From Blastobasis lacticolella (lineage: Eukaryota > Arthropoda > Insecta > Lepidoptera > Blastobasidae), in NCBI GenBank assembly GCA_905147135.1, contig LR990059.1:16763001-16827000 (forward strand): a stretch of 64,000 nt of DNA, given 5' to 3'. Of the stretch, positions 18,406 to 30,700 are shown in pieces; the stretch's first letter is position 1, and every line of letters begins with the position of its first letter. The notes under the pieces were generated by a model that ran no database searches, was not told the DNA's origin, and saw only the letters and a program-made list of their open reading frames with translations. Both the position numbers and the translations under genes were made by a program.

Positions 18406-21400
18406 TTGGCTGCTAGTCCAAACGACATCACTTATAGAATTTAGCTGTTCTCAGCGGCCTTCAACGCGCGCAGATGAGATTTATGTAAACAATCAAATTT
18501 CCCGCGGGTACCTATTATTTTCCAGGGATCAAAAGCAGCATATGTTACTCAGGGTACGATGGACGTCGCTCGATCAATGGGAGACCTCAAAAGAGCACGA
18601 CCATGGTCGCATGTCCATTGCCAATTAGGACAGCGCCTATGATTAGTGTAGATTTTGACGCGCCACTATATAAAAAAATTAAAAGTAAATTTTGACTGCA
18701 ATTCAATGCAATGCAATTTTTATCTTACTTTAACCAACAATAGGTTTAAGGGCCTTACCTAATTATACAACACTGTCCGTCAGTACAACAGTCCGTCAGT
18801 GGTAGTTAAGTAACTAAACGTCAGTACTTAATAATTTTAAATTACCCCAGTGGCCGGTCGGTACGTAATGTATCTACGTAATTTGTGTGCTGTGCCGGCA
18901 ACTCTGTAGATGCGAATTGAAAATGTTGATCTCTTGTGTTCGTATAATTGTACTAAAATGTGTTTCGGTGAATTTTGTTTTTTTACGTCAATCATCGTCA
19001 TATCAGCTAAAAGACGCCCACTGCTGGGAATAGGCTTCTGGGGCCCTATTATTTGAATTGCATAAAATCGAACGGATATAAATTTAATATTTGGCCTATT
19101 TTTGAACCGTTCGTCAACGAACGGAACCGAAAAAGGTATTCAAATACCTTTTTCGGTTTCACTCATTGAAAGTCTGATCATCTTGTGGCGTCGTGTGCAG
19201 GAACTACATTACCTACGTCGTTAGTTACTGTGCAATTTATATACTTACCACTTATAACCCGCGTCACGAAAGAAGAGACTTGTAAAATGGCAGTGGAGGG
19301 GATTTCGCGCAGGTAATCGTATGCAGCGCAAGTCGAACCACGTGACCCGCCAAGTCTCTTCATATTTGACACTAGCTATACATCCTACCTATATACTATG
19401 TGAGAAATTCGGAAACAATTTTTGTATGCTAATAAGTAGTAGTTTAGCTCTAATATAAATCTCTAGTTATCATGACAGTAATTGTGAATTTTTTATTATT
19501 ATTATTGGTGAATTATTTTAAATTGTGTACACTATATGTCTGTAGATCGTTTTTGTGTTGTAGATATTTAATTTGTAATGTATCATTCCATTGATTTAAT
19601 TTTAGTACATAATAGTAAACGAATCCGTCAAAATTTACCTGAATTATGTAGCGTAAAAAATACATTATTTTTAGTTTGTAGGTACTTACATTTTTTAAAG
19701 GCACACCTATGTACATTTTTAGTTTAAAATTTTATACAAAATTAAAAAGTACATAAATATAAAAAAGCATTGATTTTATTTTTGCTACAATAAATTGTAA
19801 TATTAAGGTAGGTTTAGGCGCCAATCGTGCAAAAGGCTTTTAACATTTTTGTACGAAGCTTAAGATACCTACTCTTTTAAATTTTTTAATTTACTTTACC
19901 CCGCGGCCATTCTTAAAACTTTGCAGATCGACAGAAGACATAATTACAAACAAATAATCCCCATGGCAACATTTCCTAGCGTACTGTTTAAACGAAATAT
20001 TCGATTGCGAAATACTGTACCAAAACATAAAGGTGGAAGTGGAATGTCGGTAAACAACAAGCTTGGAGAATTGCCATGTAATATCTGCTTGTAACCACAG
20101 AAAAAAGCAACAACAACCATTGCGGCTGCTGTTTGGTTTTGGTAAATACCTACGATCTTTAGCAGGGGCAACCCTGGGCTTGAACGAATAACTACTTGAA
20201 CGAACCCCGTTAAAATACATTAGTATCTACATTAATTATAATTTCGTTTCCAGCTCTTTTTCTGTGGTTTTAAAACGTCGCTTCGCCGCCCCTCCGTCGT
20301 CGGTATGCGCTGAGCCTAAAATATCGAAGTCTTTGCGCATTCTGCCTGCCTCAGTCAAAAACTGTATAAGTGGGTAATTACATACCGCGATTCAATTTCA
20401 TAGTACCTACAGGTACTACAGTACCATTTTGTGCAAACATTTTTAGCTAAACTTAAACGCAGCCGAAATTCACATAACATACAGTCTTTTTTAAAAGACC
20501 GTCGTCTATAGTAGCGCAGACATGTCCGTTGCGTTGCGTGGCCGTCCATGGTCGTCCGCCGAATCACACACCGGCATCGTGGAAAGCAATGGGTCTGTGA
20601 TCCGTCGCCCCCTACCTTAATGAGCTCGCTTAACTTTCCCTTTGCTTTCCATTAGATTTTGACGTTTGAAAAGAGATTAATTAACGTAATCCTAATTCAA
20701 TAAATACTTTTTCATTTTCATCCTCTGCCGTGCGTGATAAAATCCGCGTAATAACGTACCTTTGGAAAGTAAGTATAAGGCCCCAGGCTACTTAGAAGCT
20801 CCTACCGTATGTGTAAGAGCCAGCGTACCTACATTGTTCCATCGTTGGCAATATGGAGTGCGGCAGAGTTGAATATTACACGCCACTGCCATTAGTTTCA
20901 CTGTCACACCATTTTAAGCTTTATCTCCATTAGAAAGACTCCATTGAAATAAAGAAAGCGGCATTGCGGTCACCCGACTGCTGCCACTCCGATGTGAAGC
21001 AAACTCTTCGCTAAAGTAACGAGGGCTGAAGCTCAGCAGTGTACTATTGCGGGCAGTTGACGTTAATCGTGCTGACGAAGCCGTGCCCAGTACGTAGATT
21101 ACGTAGCGTTATAGTGAGAGCCACTGAGAGCCGATCAACTTGACTGGGTATAGCGCGAAGATGGAAAGCCGACGGATGCGGAGCTGGCGGCACAAAGCGA
21201 AGGTTATGCCACCTGGGCAAATGGGACCGACTCGTGAACATAGTACTTATACATAGAGAAAAAATTTGTGTACCTATAGTAAGTAGGTACTTACAGCTTG
21301 TCAAAAAAGAGTTGACCGTGGTGACAGTGTAACCAAGTCAGTTTTTAATGCACCAAGTTGCATCAAAAATTGTTTCGTTCACTGTTGAATTTCATTTTGG

Positions 21401-21839
21401 CTAATTCCATGAGCAATTTTTAAATAGATATCTCCAGTTACTTAGGTAGGTACGTCCTCTCCATGTGGCATAGCTGTGGTATGCCTTGAAGGCGCGGCTC
21501 CAGAAATCGCGCCGCATCAGTTGCTGCGATTCCGGCCGACCGTGCGCTGAGCCAAGGTGAGACGTTGAAAAAGCGTCCCACGATTTACACAGAACTTTAG
21601 CATGGCTCCATTGTCTGCTACGTGCGACGATTGTGACTCTTATCTTTAGGACGTGACTTTTACCTTCCGGGTTTGAAGCTCAATCTTTGACAGAGCCTAG
21701 CGACGTGTCGCTTGACCGGCAGCCCATACCTTTTGCTCGGTTAGGGACAGATTCTTCTTACGGAAATGTTGGTGACGGCGCGACAATCGCTGAAGATAAG
21801 TACGTGATATTATCGCGGGTCTTCAGAGAAACGATGTCA
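18406..21839. other. intergenic, mostly unassigned
   Basis: No supportable gene. A LINE 3' scrap at about 19000-19040 reads ATCGTCATATCAGC, then GACGCCCACTGCTGGGAATAG, in the same orientation as the LINE end at 59835. A short (ATT)n run occurs near 19493-19508. Confidence 0.5.
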
Positions 21840-22225
21840 TACAATCCCAGACTGTGAGGGTGACGTAGGTCCTACGTCATCGACTACAAGGAAAAAGCGC
21901 AGTCCACTTTGTAGCGATAGTAGACGTTTAGGAAGCCCACAAAACGTTGGATTGCGTGTGCACAACCTGGGATAAAAAAAAATTCGACTTTTCGTAGCAA
22001 TAGTACTTACATATTCTCATATTTTTGCTAGTAGATGGGCGGATGTGTGTAAGGAGTGTTTGAGGTTCTGTGAGACGATGAACGGGTGAGTAATATGAAA
22101 TTATATTTTTTGTTATATTATATACTTGTACTATCTTAAGATGTATCTAATATTAAGTTTGCAGTGTAATTAGTTCTTAAACTGTAAGACTGTAAAGTTT
22201 GTGGAATAAAAAAAAAAAAAAAATA
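21840..22225 (+). mobile_element. LINE 3' remnant with poly(A) tail
   Basis: Shares CGTCATC, GTAGACGTTTAGG-like, CACAAAACGTTGG and GTGCACAACCTG with 1940-2010, then TTTGCAGTGTAATTAGT and CTGTAAAGTTTGTGG with 2580-2640. It ends in AATAAA followed by a run of about 16 A at 22209-22223. Confidence 0.6.
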
Positions 22226-22477
22226 CCTACCAGTCGAGTGGTCAGTGAAATTTTTCTTGTACTTGATGACGTGGGATAACGGCGCCCTCACATTCTATCC
22301 GTACTGTCAACATTTTGGAAGGATTCCAATATTCAACTAATTGTCGTCGGTAAAAATACTAAGATGTCACATCGAATCAATCAACAGAATTTATTTGGCT
22401 CATATTAGAATATTTTTAGGAATCCGAGCGTTAGTGCTATTACTTATTTTTAAAAGATTTATTCCTGGAATCAATAA

Positions 22478-22545
22478 GCTGCGGTGACTGTTTACCATCA
22501 GGCAGGCCGGAAGCTTGTTTACCACATTAGTGGTAAAAAAAAATT
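22478..22545 (+). repeat. GGCTGCGGTGAC-family repeat fragment
   Basis: Reads GCTGCGGTGACTGTTTACC, then GGCAGGCCGGAAGCTTG, ending in an A-run, as at 2085-2157 and 33310-33375. The family's 5' part is missing. Confidence 0.65.
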
Positions 22546-22659
22546 GAGCAGACAGGGGCTCGGTCAGCGCTCCTCGATTTTAATCGGAATCAGCAATATT
22601 TAATTATACCTAAAGTACTTAAGGCAGAAGTAACAGAGGTCAATAAAAAAAGCACAAAT

Positions 22660-25600
22660 CAATTTTTCGCATTTATTTAATGTTAATATAATATAGACAA
22701 TGTTCAAGGTACCTTTTAATTGGTTTTCGAGCTTTTTAACACTAAGACATTGTAACCTTCCATTTTACCTCTTATCTTTTACAACATTGCAAAATAACAC
22801 TTCATTAGAAAATCAATATCGACAATACAACTAAATAATTAACATTGACTAAAATATATCGAATTTTTAATTCAAAATTATTCAACATGTTTTTGCAATT
22901 AACTTAATTAAAGATTATTTCTCGTACAATAACATTGCAGACCCGTTTATCGTAAACCAAGTTAACAAAAATTATTATAAGTAATAATAAAAAATAAAAA
23001 TTCCATCACTGAAACTGTACAGCAACAAATGTTATCAACATATTACAGCGCACCGAGCGATCTGCCTATACATACTTATAATACGCAACAAGTTATAATT
23101 CAATAGAATTAGTATAACATATCAATCTCAACATGTGTAAAGGCGATGAGACAACGACAGAACGGCGTTTCTGAGTCCGGTGCGCCGCGCCGGTCATCCG
23201 GCGTGAGTCGCGTGACCGACGATGACCGGCAGTGACCGACGGTAACCGACAGCGACTGGCGGCAACTGACGGCGAACCATAGCGCCTGGCAGTATCTAAC
23301 GCCAACCGACAGCGACTGGCAGTAATTGACGCCACCTGACAGCGGCTGGCTGTAGCTGATGCCAATCGACAGCGACTGGCAGTAACCGACAGCAAACGAC
23401 AGTGACTGCCAGTAACTAACGCCAACCGACAGCGACTGGTAGTAACTGACGCCAACCGACAGCGACTGGCAGTGACTGACGCCAACCGTCAGCTACTGCC
23501 AGTAACCGACGGCGACTGACAGCGACTGGCAGTAACCGACGGCGAACGAGAGTGACTGGTAGTAACTGACGCCAACCGACAGCGACTGGCAGTGACTGAC
23601 GCCAACCGTCAGCTACTGCCAGTAACCGACGGCGACCGACAGCGACTGCCAGTAACCGACGGCGACCGACAGCGACTGGCAGTAACCGACGGCGAACGAG
23701 AGTGACTGGCAGTAACTGACGCCAACCGACAGCAACTGCCAGTGACTAACGCCAACCGACAGCGCCTGGCAGTAACTGACGGCTGTAACCGATGGCGACC
23801 GACACCTACTGGCAGTAACCGGCAATAACTAACAGCGACCGGCGCACGGTGCCAGCTATAGACGCGTCAAACCCCCGTGTTGCGTTGCGCGCCGCAGGAT
23901 CGCACGCGGCCGCTCCCTCGCGGACAGACTCCGCACGAAACCGAGCGACAATTTTAATGATAAACAATTAATATATTACAATATTCCCTACCGCTTGGGA
24001 CGCGTTCGTGACATGTCAATATGCGCGAGTTGATTCCTCAGTCTTTAATAAATTGATGACAATGAGCAAGGAGAACGTAAATGAAACAATGTTATGCAAT
24101 TATATACAGATAGCGACGCGCGGCGCCGGCCGCGACGCGTCGCGGGGGCGCGGCGCCGCGGGGCCGCGAGCGATCCGCGCGCGGTGATGTCTTAATGTTG
24201 AGTTCGACTTGAACGCACAGCCATATTCCTATACACAGTATCGAACCTTACCCTAGCCTAGCGCACCCAACGGCTGCCACCTCTCGTGTATACCTTCTAT
24301 GCTACCTACAGTAATTACAATAAACCACTCTATCAACAAATTCAACAACATTTAGCTATTAAATTAAAAGAAAGATGAGTCGCCGGCGCGCAGAGTCGCC
24401 CGTCCTCTACATTCCGACCTAAACCTCACCGGAGAATGAAGAATGACAACTAGCTACCTTAGCCTAGGACATTGAAACCTTAACGTACAGCGGAGTGTCG
24501 GCGCGTGCGGGGGCGGCACTGCGGGGACGCCGAGACGCCCGCTGGCATTACACTACTGAATGACCACTAAATTACGACAATTTGACACAACCTGTACTGT
24601 GACCGACGAGTCTTCTGGTTGGGGACGCGGCTGCTGAGGCTGGCGCCCGACGAGGGCCTACTGCCTACTACTGGGGTTGCGGGGAGGGGGGTGCGGGGAG
24701 TGCGGGTGGGTGGCGGGTGTAGGCCGTACCGAGGAGCGTGCGTGCTAGTCAGTATCACAGAAACATTATATAACCTTGCCACTTGCCGACCGACGCTCTG
24801 CAATAGAGGACCACACCAATACTCGGGACGACATTGCACTATTTATTATCTCTCCACGCGATAAGACGGCGTTGCCGCACTAAACTTATTAATCTGTATT
24901 CACGACAATATACTCTCAAATATTGTAACAACTTCAGTATAACAACATTAACATTTTCTTCCAGTATTCTTTTAAATAATCTATATAATATTATACCCAC
25001 AAATATTGTTTTTTTAAACGATAATTAGAACTAGCTAGAATTTCACAGATACCTATTATTAATCGAAATGTTCTTTGCAGTGTCGATAGTGCAGTGCAGT
25101 TAAAGTTATTCGAAAACAGTTGCCATTACAGAGACTGGAGACAAGAGACTGAGCACTGCAAAGAACAGCGACCTAGGCGGGTAACTAAGAAAACGCATAG
25201 AAACAGACTACAGATAAGATACAAGTCGGAAATATCTACCCCCAAAGCTCGCCCAATTGAAGACGTGTCCGCGAAGCGTGGTCGCCCTCTACCTTAATTC
25301 GAAGCTTCTGTATAGAGAATTTATAATCTACATTGCTATTGTGATACTCTACATACGTAATTAGTAGATAAAATTTACTTATATGCAAGAATATTAATCT
25401 TATGGAGCTTAATGATTGAGGTGGAGGGCGACCCGCCTGCGTTTGCAAAAACGCGACCAGCTCCTGATCGAAATCGACAAAATGAAATCGAATAATTGAC
25501 GATTGACTTACACGTACTTAGTAATCGAGAATTAGTTTCAATAAAATTGAGCGTGTAAAATCGACGTTCACAGGCAATTCGCGCTGGGAGGCTTTCGCCA

Positions 25601-27573
25601 ACGCGCCGATGGGCCGCGGGCCGCGCCCGCTGCGCCCGCGCACCAAACAGCCTTAGGGACCACCTTACTGCGTCTTAGCCACTTTCCTGCGCATTGCCAA
25701 CTCTGTCTACCACTCGGTGCCCCTAGGACATGTCTTGGCGCGGTGGCGTACCCCAGCGTAGCGGAATCGGCTCCGCGGCCCTCGAAACTTTAATTGACAT
25801 GAGACGATATCTGTACCTACCCCCGAATATACAATTAGTAAGAACGAGAAAGTCATAAACACCAGAGAGGTCGAACAGCGATACCCTATTTAAAGATTGA
25901 ATATATTAATATAACTAGCTACTTTTAATGCATCTACACTGCGTAATGAACCTACATAACACGTACAGTAGACCAAATAACAACACCACAACGTAATTTA
26001 CCGAGATATCGTTGGACAGTTGGAGTACTTACAACAATTTATCTTTCTCTACTATACAATTACTTAACACAATTTCACGGAAGTACGAAGTTTAAACGGC
26101 AATCTTTTAATGTGCTCTTTAATTTAATTATTATGTATTTATAATTAATAATGAAATTTCTTTTAGCAGAGAAATCGTGTCTCAATTCCTTTTCTTACAA
26201 ACTACCGTAATATCTCTTTAAGCCGACCTCGGAATTAATAATCTTTGTTTTTTATTATGTTTACGTTTGCATTTGTACTTCTTTCCATATTTGATAAGTA
26301 TTCGTCGCCAAGGTGGTTGGCGCCCGGACAGGGACTGGCGCCCGAGCGGGGACCGCGACCGACTACCATGGCACTTATCCGAGGTAAACACGAACACAAC
26401 TTAAAACTATCCCATCGAGTGGGGCCCGCCCACGCCGCGCGGCGTATGCGTGCGAGAGCTGACTGCGCCCGCGCACGCCGCGCGGCCGCGGAACCGCGGG
26501 CCCAGTACCTTGACATGTCTCCGGCCGCCGCGGGGCGACCGGCGTCTAAACATGGCGCACTAAAAATAAATTCAATTATATAGTAACTGTAAATAAGATT
26601 TATCATCATCATTATATTGTCATCTTGAATAATATATAGAAATCTGCATTTAAAATGTTTAAAATATATAAATTCATCTACTATTCTGGACAAGAACTTT
26701 CTTTTATATATTTAAATTGTACTTATATTTTAAAGAGTTTTTTAGCCCGAGAAACGAATAACTATGAAACATTCCTAACAAAAAAATAATAATCATTATC
26801 ATTATAAATGTATAAAAAATAAAGATTCTTTACCGAGACAAATCAGGAATGACAACAAATTCTGCTAACAGACAAATAAACTTTATGTCAAATTATTAAA
26901 TAGAAAATATATGTCAACGCCATTACAACAATCGCGAAGGAAGATAACTATTATGTATTGTACTTTTCAATGTAACACAGTCGTACACGATGGCGCCTGG
27001 TAGAACATATTTGGCTCGGGGTCGCGAGGCGCCGCGCTATATTATGTCAAACAATATTCAACATATACATGTTATAAATTCAATTACATCTAACTCTAAC
27101 GATGCCACGTAAACTAACAAAAGAAATAACTTATCAATGGTAACATTTACAATGAAAATCAACGTTGTAAATAAACATGTCATATGCGGTGAATCAATAT
27201 ACAAAAATAAAATGTTGTGTTTATGGAATAGGAATATCCGTGATAGGAGATATCACAATCGTAGTTACTTTTCAACCTTAACAACCCGCTAGGCGGGGCG
27301 AAACGAATCACACGATAAAATAAAATATACCAATATTTTCAACGCTATAGTACAAGGTACATGCATAAAATCAATGTTATATAATAATCTACGCGTGTAA
27401 ATGTAAATGTGTAAACAGGTAACTACAGTGTGGGAGCCCGCGAGCGGGGGCGAATCGTCGCAAACCTGCGCTAGGCTGCGCCGGGGCCGGCCAGCGTGGG
27501 CCAGCGGGGGCCAGCGCGGGCCAGCGCGGGCCAGCGCGCGCCAGCGGTGACTAGAGTTGCCAAGCTGGGCCGC
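22660..27573 (-). other. possible long 3' UTR of the pasilla gene
   Basis: Follows the KH3 stop codon on the minus strand. Unlike its surroundings, it shows almost none of the window's dispersed repeats. It has alternating AT-rich and CpG-rich blocks (very GC-rich at 24115-24185 and 26430-26550). Poly(A) signals on the minus strand appear as TTTATT on the plus strand at 26251-26256, 24842-24847 and 22672-22677. Long 3' UTRs are usual for neuronal-type KH splicing factors. That this is one UTR, and where it ends, is inference. Confidence 0.4.
23195..23845. repeat. 30-bp minisatellite, about 20 units
   Basis: Degenerate tandem repeat of a 30-base unit typified by AGCGACTGGCAGTAACTGAC followed by GCCAACCGAC. 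A higher-order period of 120 is visible: the 60 bases from 23461 and from 23581 differ at only one position. Each unit holds the small palindrome CAGTnACTG. Because 30 is a multiple of 3, several frames stay open with a 10-residue repeat (for example xASVTASRCR on the minus strand); I regard these as by-products and not genes. Confidence 0.9.
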
Positions 27574-27797
27574 CTACTGCTGCATGAGGCTCGAAATGGC
27601 GTTGTGGCGGGTGCGTTTGAGTTCCTCCTCCTGGATTTTCTGCTCGATGAGGTATTGAGCGGAGGAGATGGCGGTCGCGGAGCCGCTGATGGTGACGATC
27701 CGGTTGCGGGTGCCGGGTGCGAAGGTCCCCTTCTTCGAGATCTGGATGTTCGCGCCCGACATCTGCTGGATCTCCACCAGGCTGCGGCCGCCGGGGC
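27574..27797 (-). CDS. ps: pasilla last coding exon, rest of KH3 and stop
   Basis: 224 nt. Acceptor CATGTCCGCCTTCAG ends at 27798. Completes the KH3 GxxG loop (GPGG), then [32 protein letters not shown] and AQYLIEQKI. Ends SSLMQQ and TAG at 27576-27574. Confidence 0.95.
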
Positions 27798-30700
27798 CTG
27801 AAGGCGGACATGGTTGCGTTAGGCGATATGAGGGTACCCGCGTTTTTTGCTTGTTAGGTGGGTAGGCACGAATCGAAACTGCGGATTGCCCGCTCCACAT
27901 ATTGGCCATAACTCTACGAGACTTGGCCAATACGCGAATGTAGAGAGAGTATATATTGGTAAAGTGTTGTGCACGTTGGGGAGTTTGTAATACATAAGAC
28001 GTCGACGACGACGATCACTTACCATCAAGAAGCTCGCTTGCCTTCTTCCCTCTGTTACATACATATACTTACACGCCCAGTTCCAATAGGTATAGGCAGA
28101 GCCTATCGAGTGCCACAAGCTGCGATCCTGACACCTCTTTTGCCCCTTTCACATTCATACATTCTCACATACATTAAGCCGATTGAGGGTCCTCCAGCCC
28201 AACCTTTTACAAAAACAAAAAAAAAACGCTCCCTCACCCAATATAGCGCCGACAATGACCTCGGCGATCTCCACGTTCTTGGAGTCCTTCCCGGAGGCGT
28301 CGGCCGGCGTGGGCGACTTGGAGAGCGGCATCAGCGACGCCGACGGGAACCCGCCGACCGCGTTGGCCGACAGCGAGATCGGCGCCACGGCTGGGGGGCG
28401 AAGCGCCTCGAATGCAACCTCCGCGAAACGCTCTAACGAGCCGCCCGCGGCCCGCCCTGCGGACACAGCGGGTAGCAGCAGCCCGGCGGCGGCGGCGGCG
28501 TGGCGCTTAGAACGTTTCGCGCCCCAACCTCGCGACGCGGCCACCTAGCTACCTCCTAACGTACTCACACTTACACAGCTTCAAGTTGAAGTAATCATAA
28601 TATAAATTGGACTAACTAACTTCTTCCTATGTTAAGGTACTTATACAAAATCAAAAAATAAAAAGTTGTCCGAGCAACGACGGTCGACGAGCGAGTCCGG
28701 GCGGCGCAGCTGGCAGTCGAGAAGGCGATGGGAGAAAGAACAACTTTTTGGGGTCAACGGTCCGCGCTACTGCTTCACGATTTTGGCGAAATCGCGGTTC
28801 ACACCGAAGTAGTTCAAATAATCAACAAATTCCAGTCCAGGGTATTTTTCTGAAAAAACGAAACGATTGTTTCATTTACTTCTTGCGCTTTACCCGGCAT
28901 GCAGGGGAAACCCGGCCCCGGGACGCGGACCCCCGGATTCAGCATTACGTACGTGGCTACGGTCGCGTAATATCAAATCACGAGGAACCGGGTCTGGTCC
29001 GACAAGCATTTCTCATTCCCAAACATAATCATTTAACAGGTTTTCAGGCTTCGTTTCCGAGGATTCAGTTGTTCTTTCTATTCTGATGCCGCGGGCAGCG
29101 CGACGCGGGGCGACAGCCAATTTGACGTTTACGTGTTCTAAGCATAGAACAATAATTTACCAATCCTAGTAGCTACTGACCACACGAGCCGATATACTTT
29201 TCGTACATCAGTCGCGATTGGCAAAAGATATACTCAATTTTAACCGCCAAAATAAACCTATCACGCTACAATTCGCCAGACACAGTTGGACACACGAAAA
29301 GCGACTCTATTCCGACGCAATAAATTGCTGTTCTATGCTCCGCGAACTAAGCCGAACCACTCGCAATAAGGCGAGCCCGCGACATCGCTTGTTATGTATT
29401 GCCGACGGAATGGTATGGAAAAAGCGATGCTGCTTCTCGGGGAAAATTTTGAAAAACCAGTAACAGTACAGTGTTTTTGTAAAAAATAAATAAGTAATTA
29501 AAAAAACATCAACGTTAAAAGCCAATGGTGTTAAGAGGATCAGCAATACAACACATAATACCTCCGTTATGCATGCGATTACAAGATGTAGAAAAGAACA
29601 ACCCTATAATATAGATAGTATGCGGCTTCGGGGCAATCGTGACTAACCCACGACGAGAAATCTATGAGAATTTTCGCGTAAAATGTCCATCAGATAGCGC
29701 TATTGAGACGTAAGTTCCATTTGTCCAGTTTACGGAATTATTGATCAGTATTCGATATTTTTATTATCCAGGCATGTGACCGCTATCTCACCTGGTAGTC
29801 GATCAGACAAAGGAAAAAATAGACATAAACCAATTTAATTAAAAAAGAGGAATTTTACGCCCGGTCCGGTCCGCCATTGCAGCGTACCGCTATCCGTCAT
29901 GAGCATTATCCCTTTTTATAATTTCCATACATCTTGTAGTCATTAGATCCACTTTGGGTCGCTGAGCCAGCGCAGTAAGTTGTACTTCATCATCATCACC
30001 AACACAGCCCTATAACAGTCCACTGCAGGACTTCGGGCCTCTCCCACGAAAGGGGAGGTCATTGCCATAATCTCCACGCTTGGCAGGCGGGTTGGAGATC
30101 GCAGTGCAGTTGATGTAAATCTACCCAGAAAGATGCTGCTGCCCACCTTTCGGATTTGAATCTGAATTTGAATCCTACATTACTTGAATACTAACTGTAA
30201 ATGTATTCGAAACCGCAGCCGAAAATCACATGCCGTCTCATTCTCAAGATATAGTAAAAAATGAAGGTCATGCTAGTTTCGGCTAAGGTATCGTTTAATT
30301 GAAAATGTTAGTTTCATAGACCACTGAACATTTGCCCGAGGCAATTGCACGGCCTTATTTTGACAGCAGATCTTGCGTATCAGTAGCGCCATGTTGGAAA
30401 TTTTGTGTGTCAAACGTCACCATATTAACACTTGCGTTTACGGCACGGTACGTTCCCAGAAATGGTAAAAAGTTAATATTTAGTGAAAAATCTATGTTTC
30501 GATTATAACTTTTATGTCCGTTTTCACTATCACCTCCTAAGTTTTAAGAGTATCCTAACATGTTTAAGTGACAGGTTTTTCATGAAAATCCGTCACTTAA
30601 TAAGAGTGCCCTAAAAGTTAGGGAGTGATGGTGAAATGGGGCACTAGAGTACCTAAAACTCGTTCAAAACACACGCGAGCATTCACGAGTGCCCCAAAGC

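Noticed and set aside
23093..23485. 130-codon open frame with SRCR-like 10-residue repeats
   Set aside because: It is the translation of the 30-bp minisatellite; any frame stays open because the unit is a multiple of three. No start context or domain supports it.
26245..26583. 112-codon Arg/Ala-rich plus-strand frame
   Set aside because: Open because of high GC in the putative UTR block; no recognisable domain, and overlapped by an equally long frame on the other strand.
27496..27801. Plus-strand 101-codon frame over the last pasilla exon
   Set aside because: Antisense shadow of the GC-rich KH3 exon on the minus strand.
28155..28544. Minus-strand 129-codon frame as an independent small gene
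   Set aside because: Its middle is the pasilla KH3 exon; the ends are intron read-through beyond a GTGAGG donor and an acceptor.
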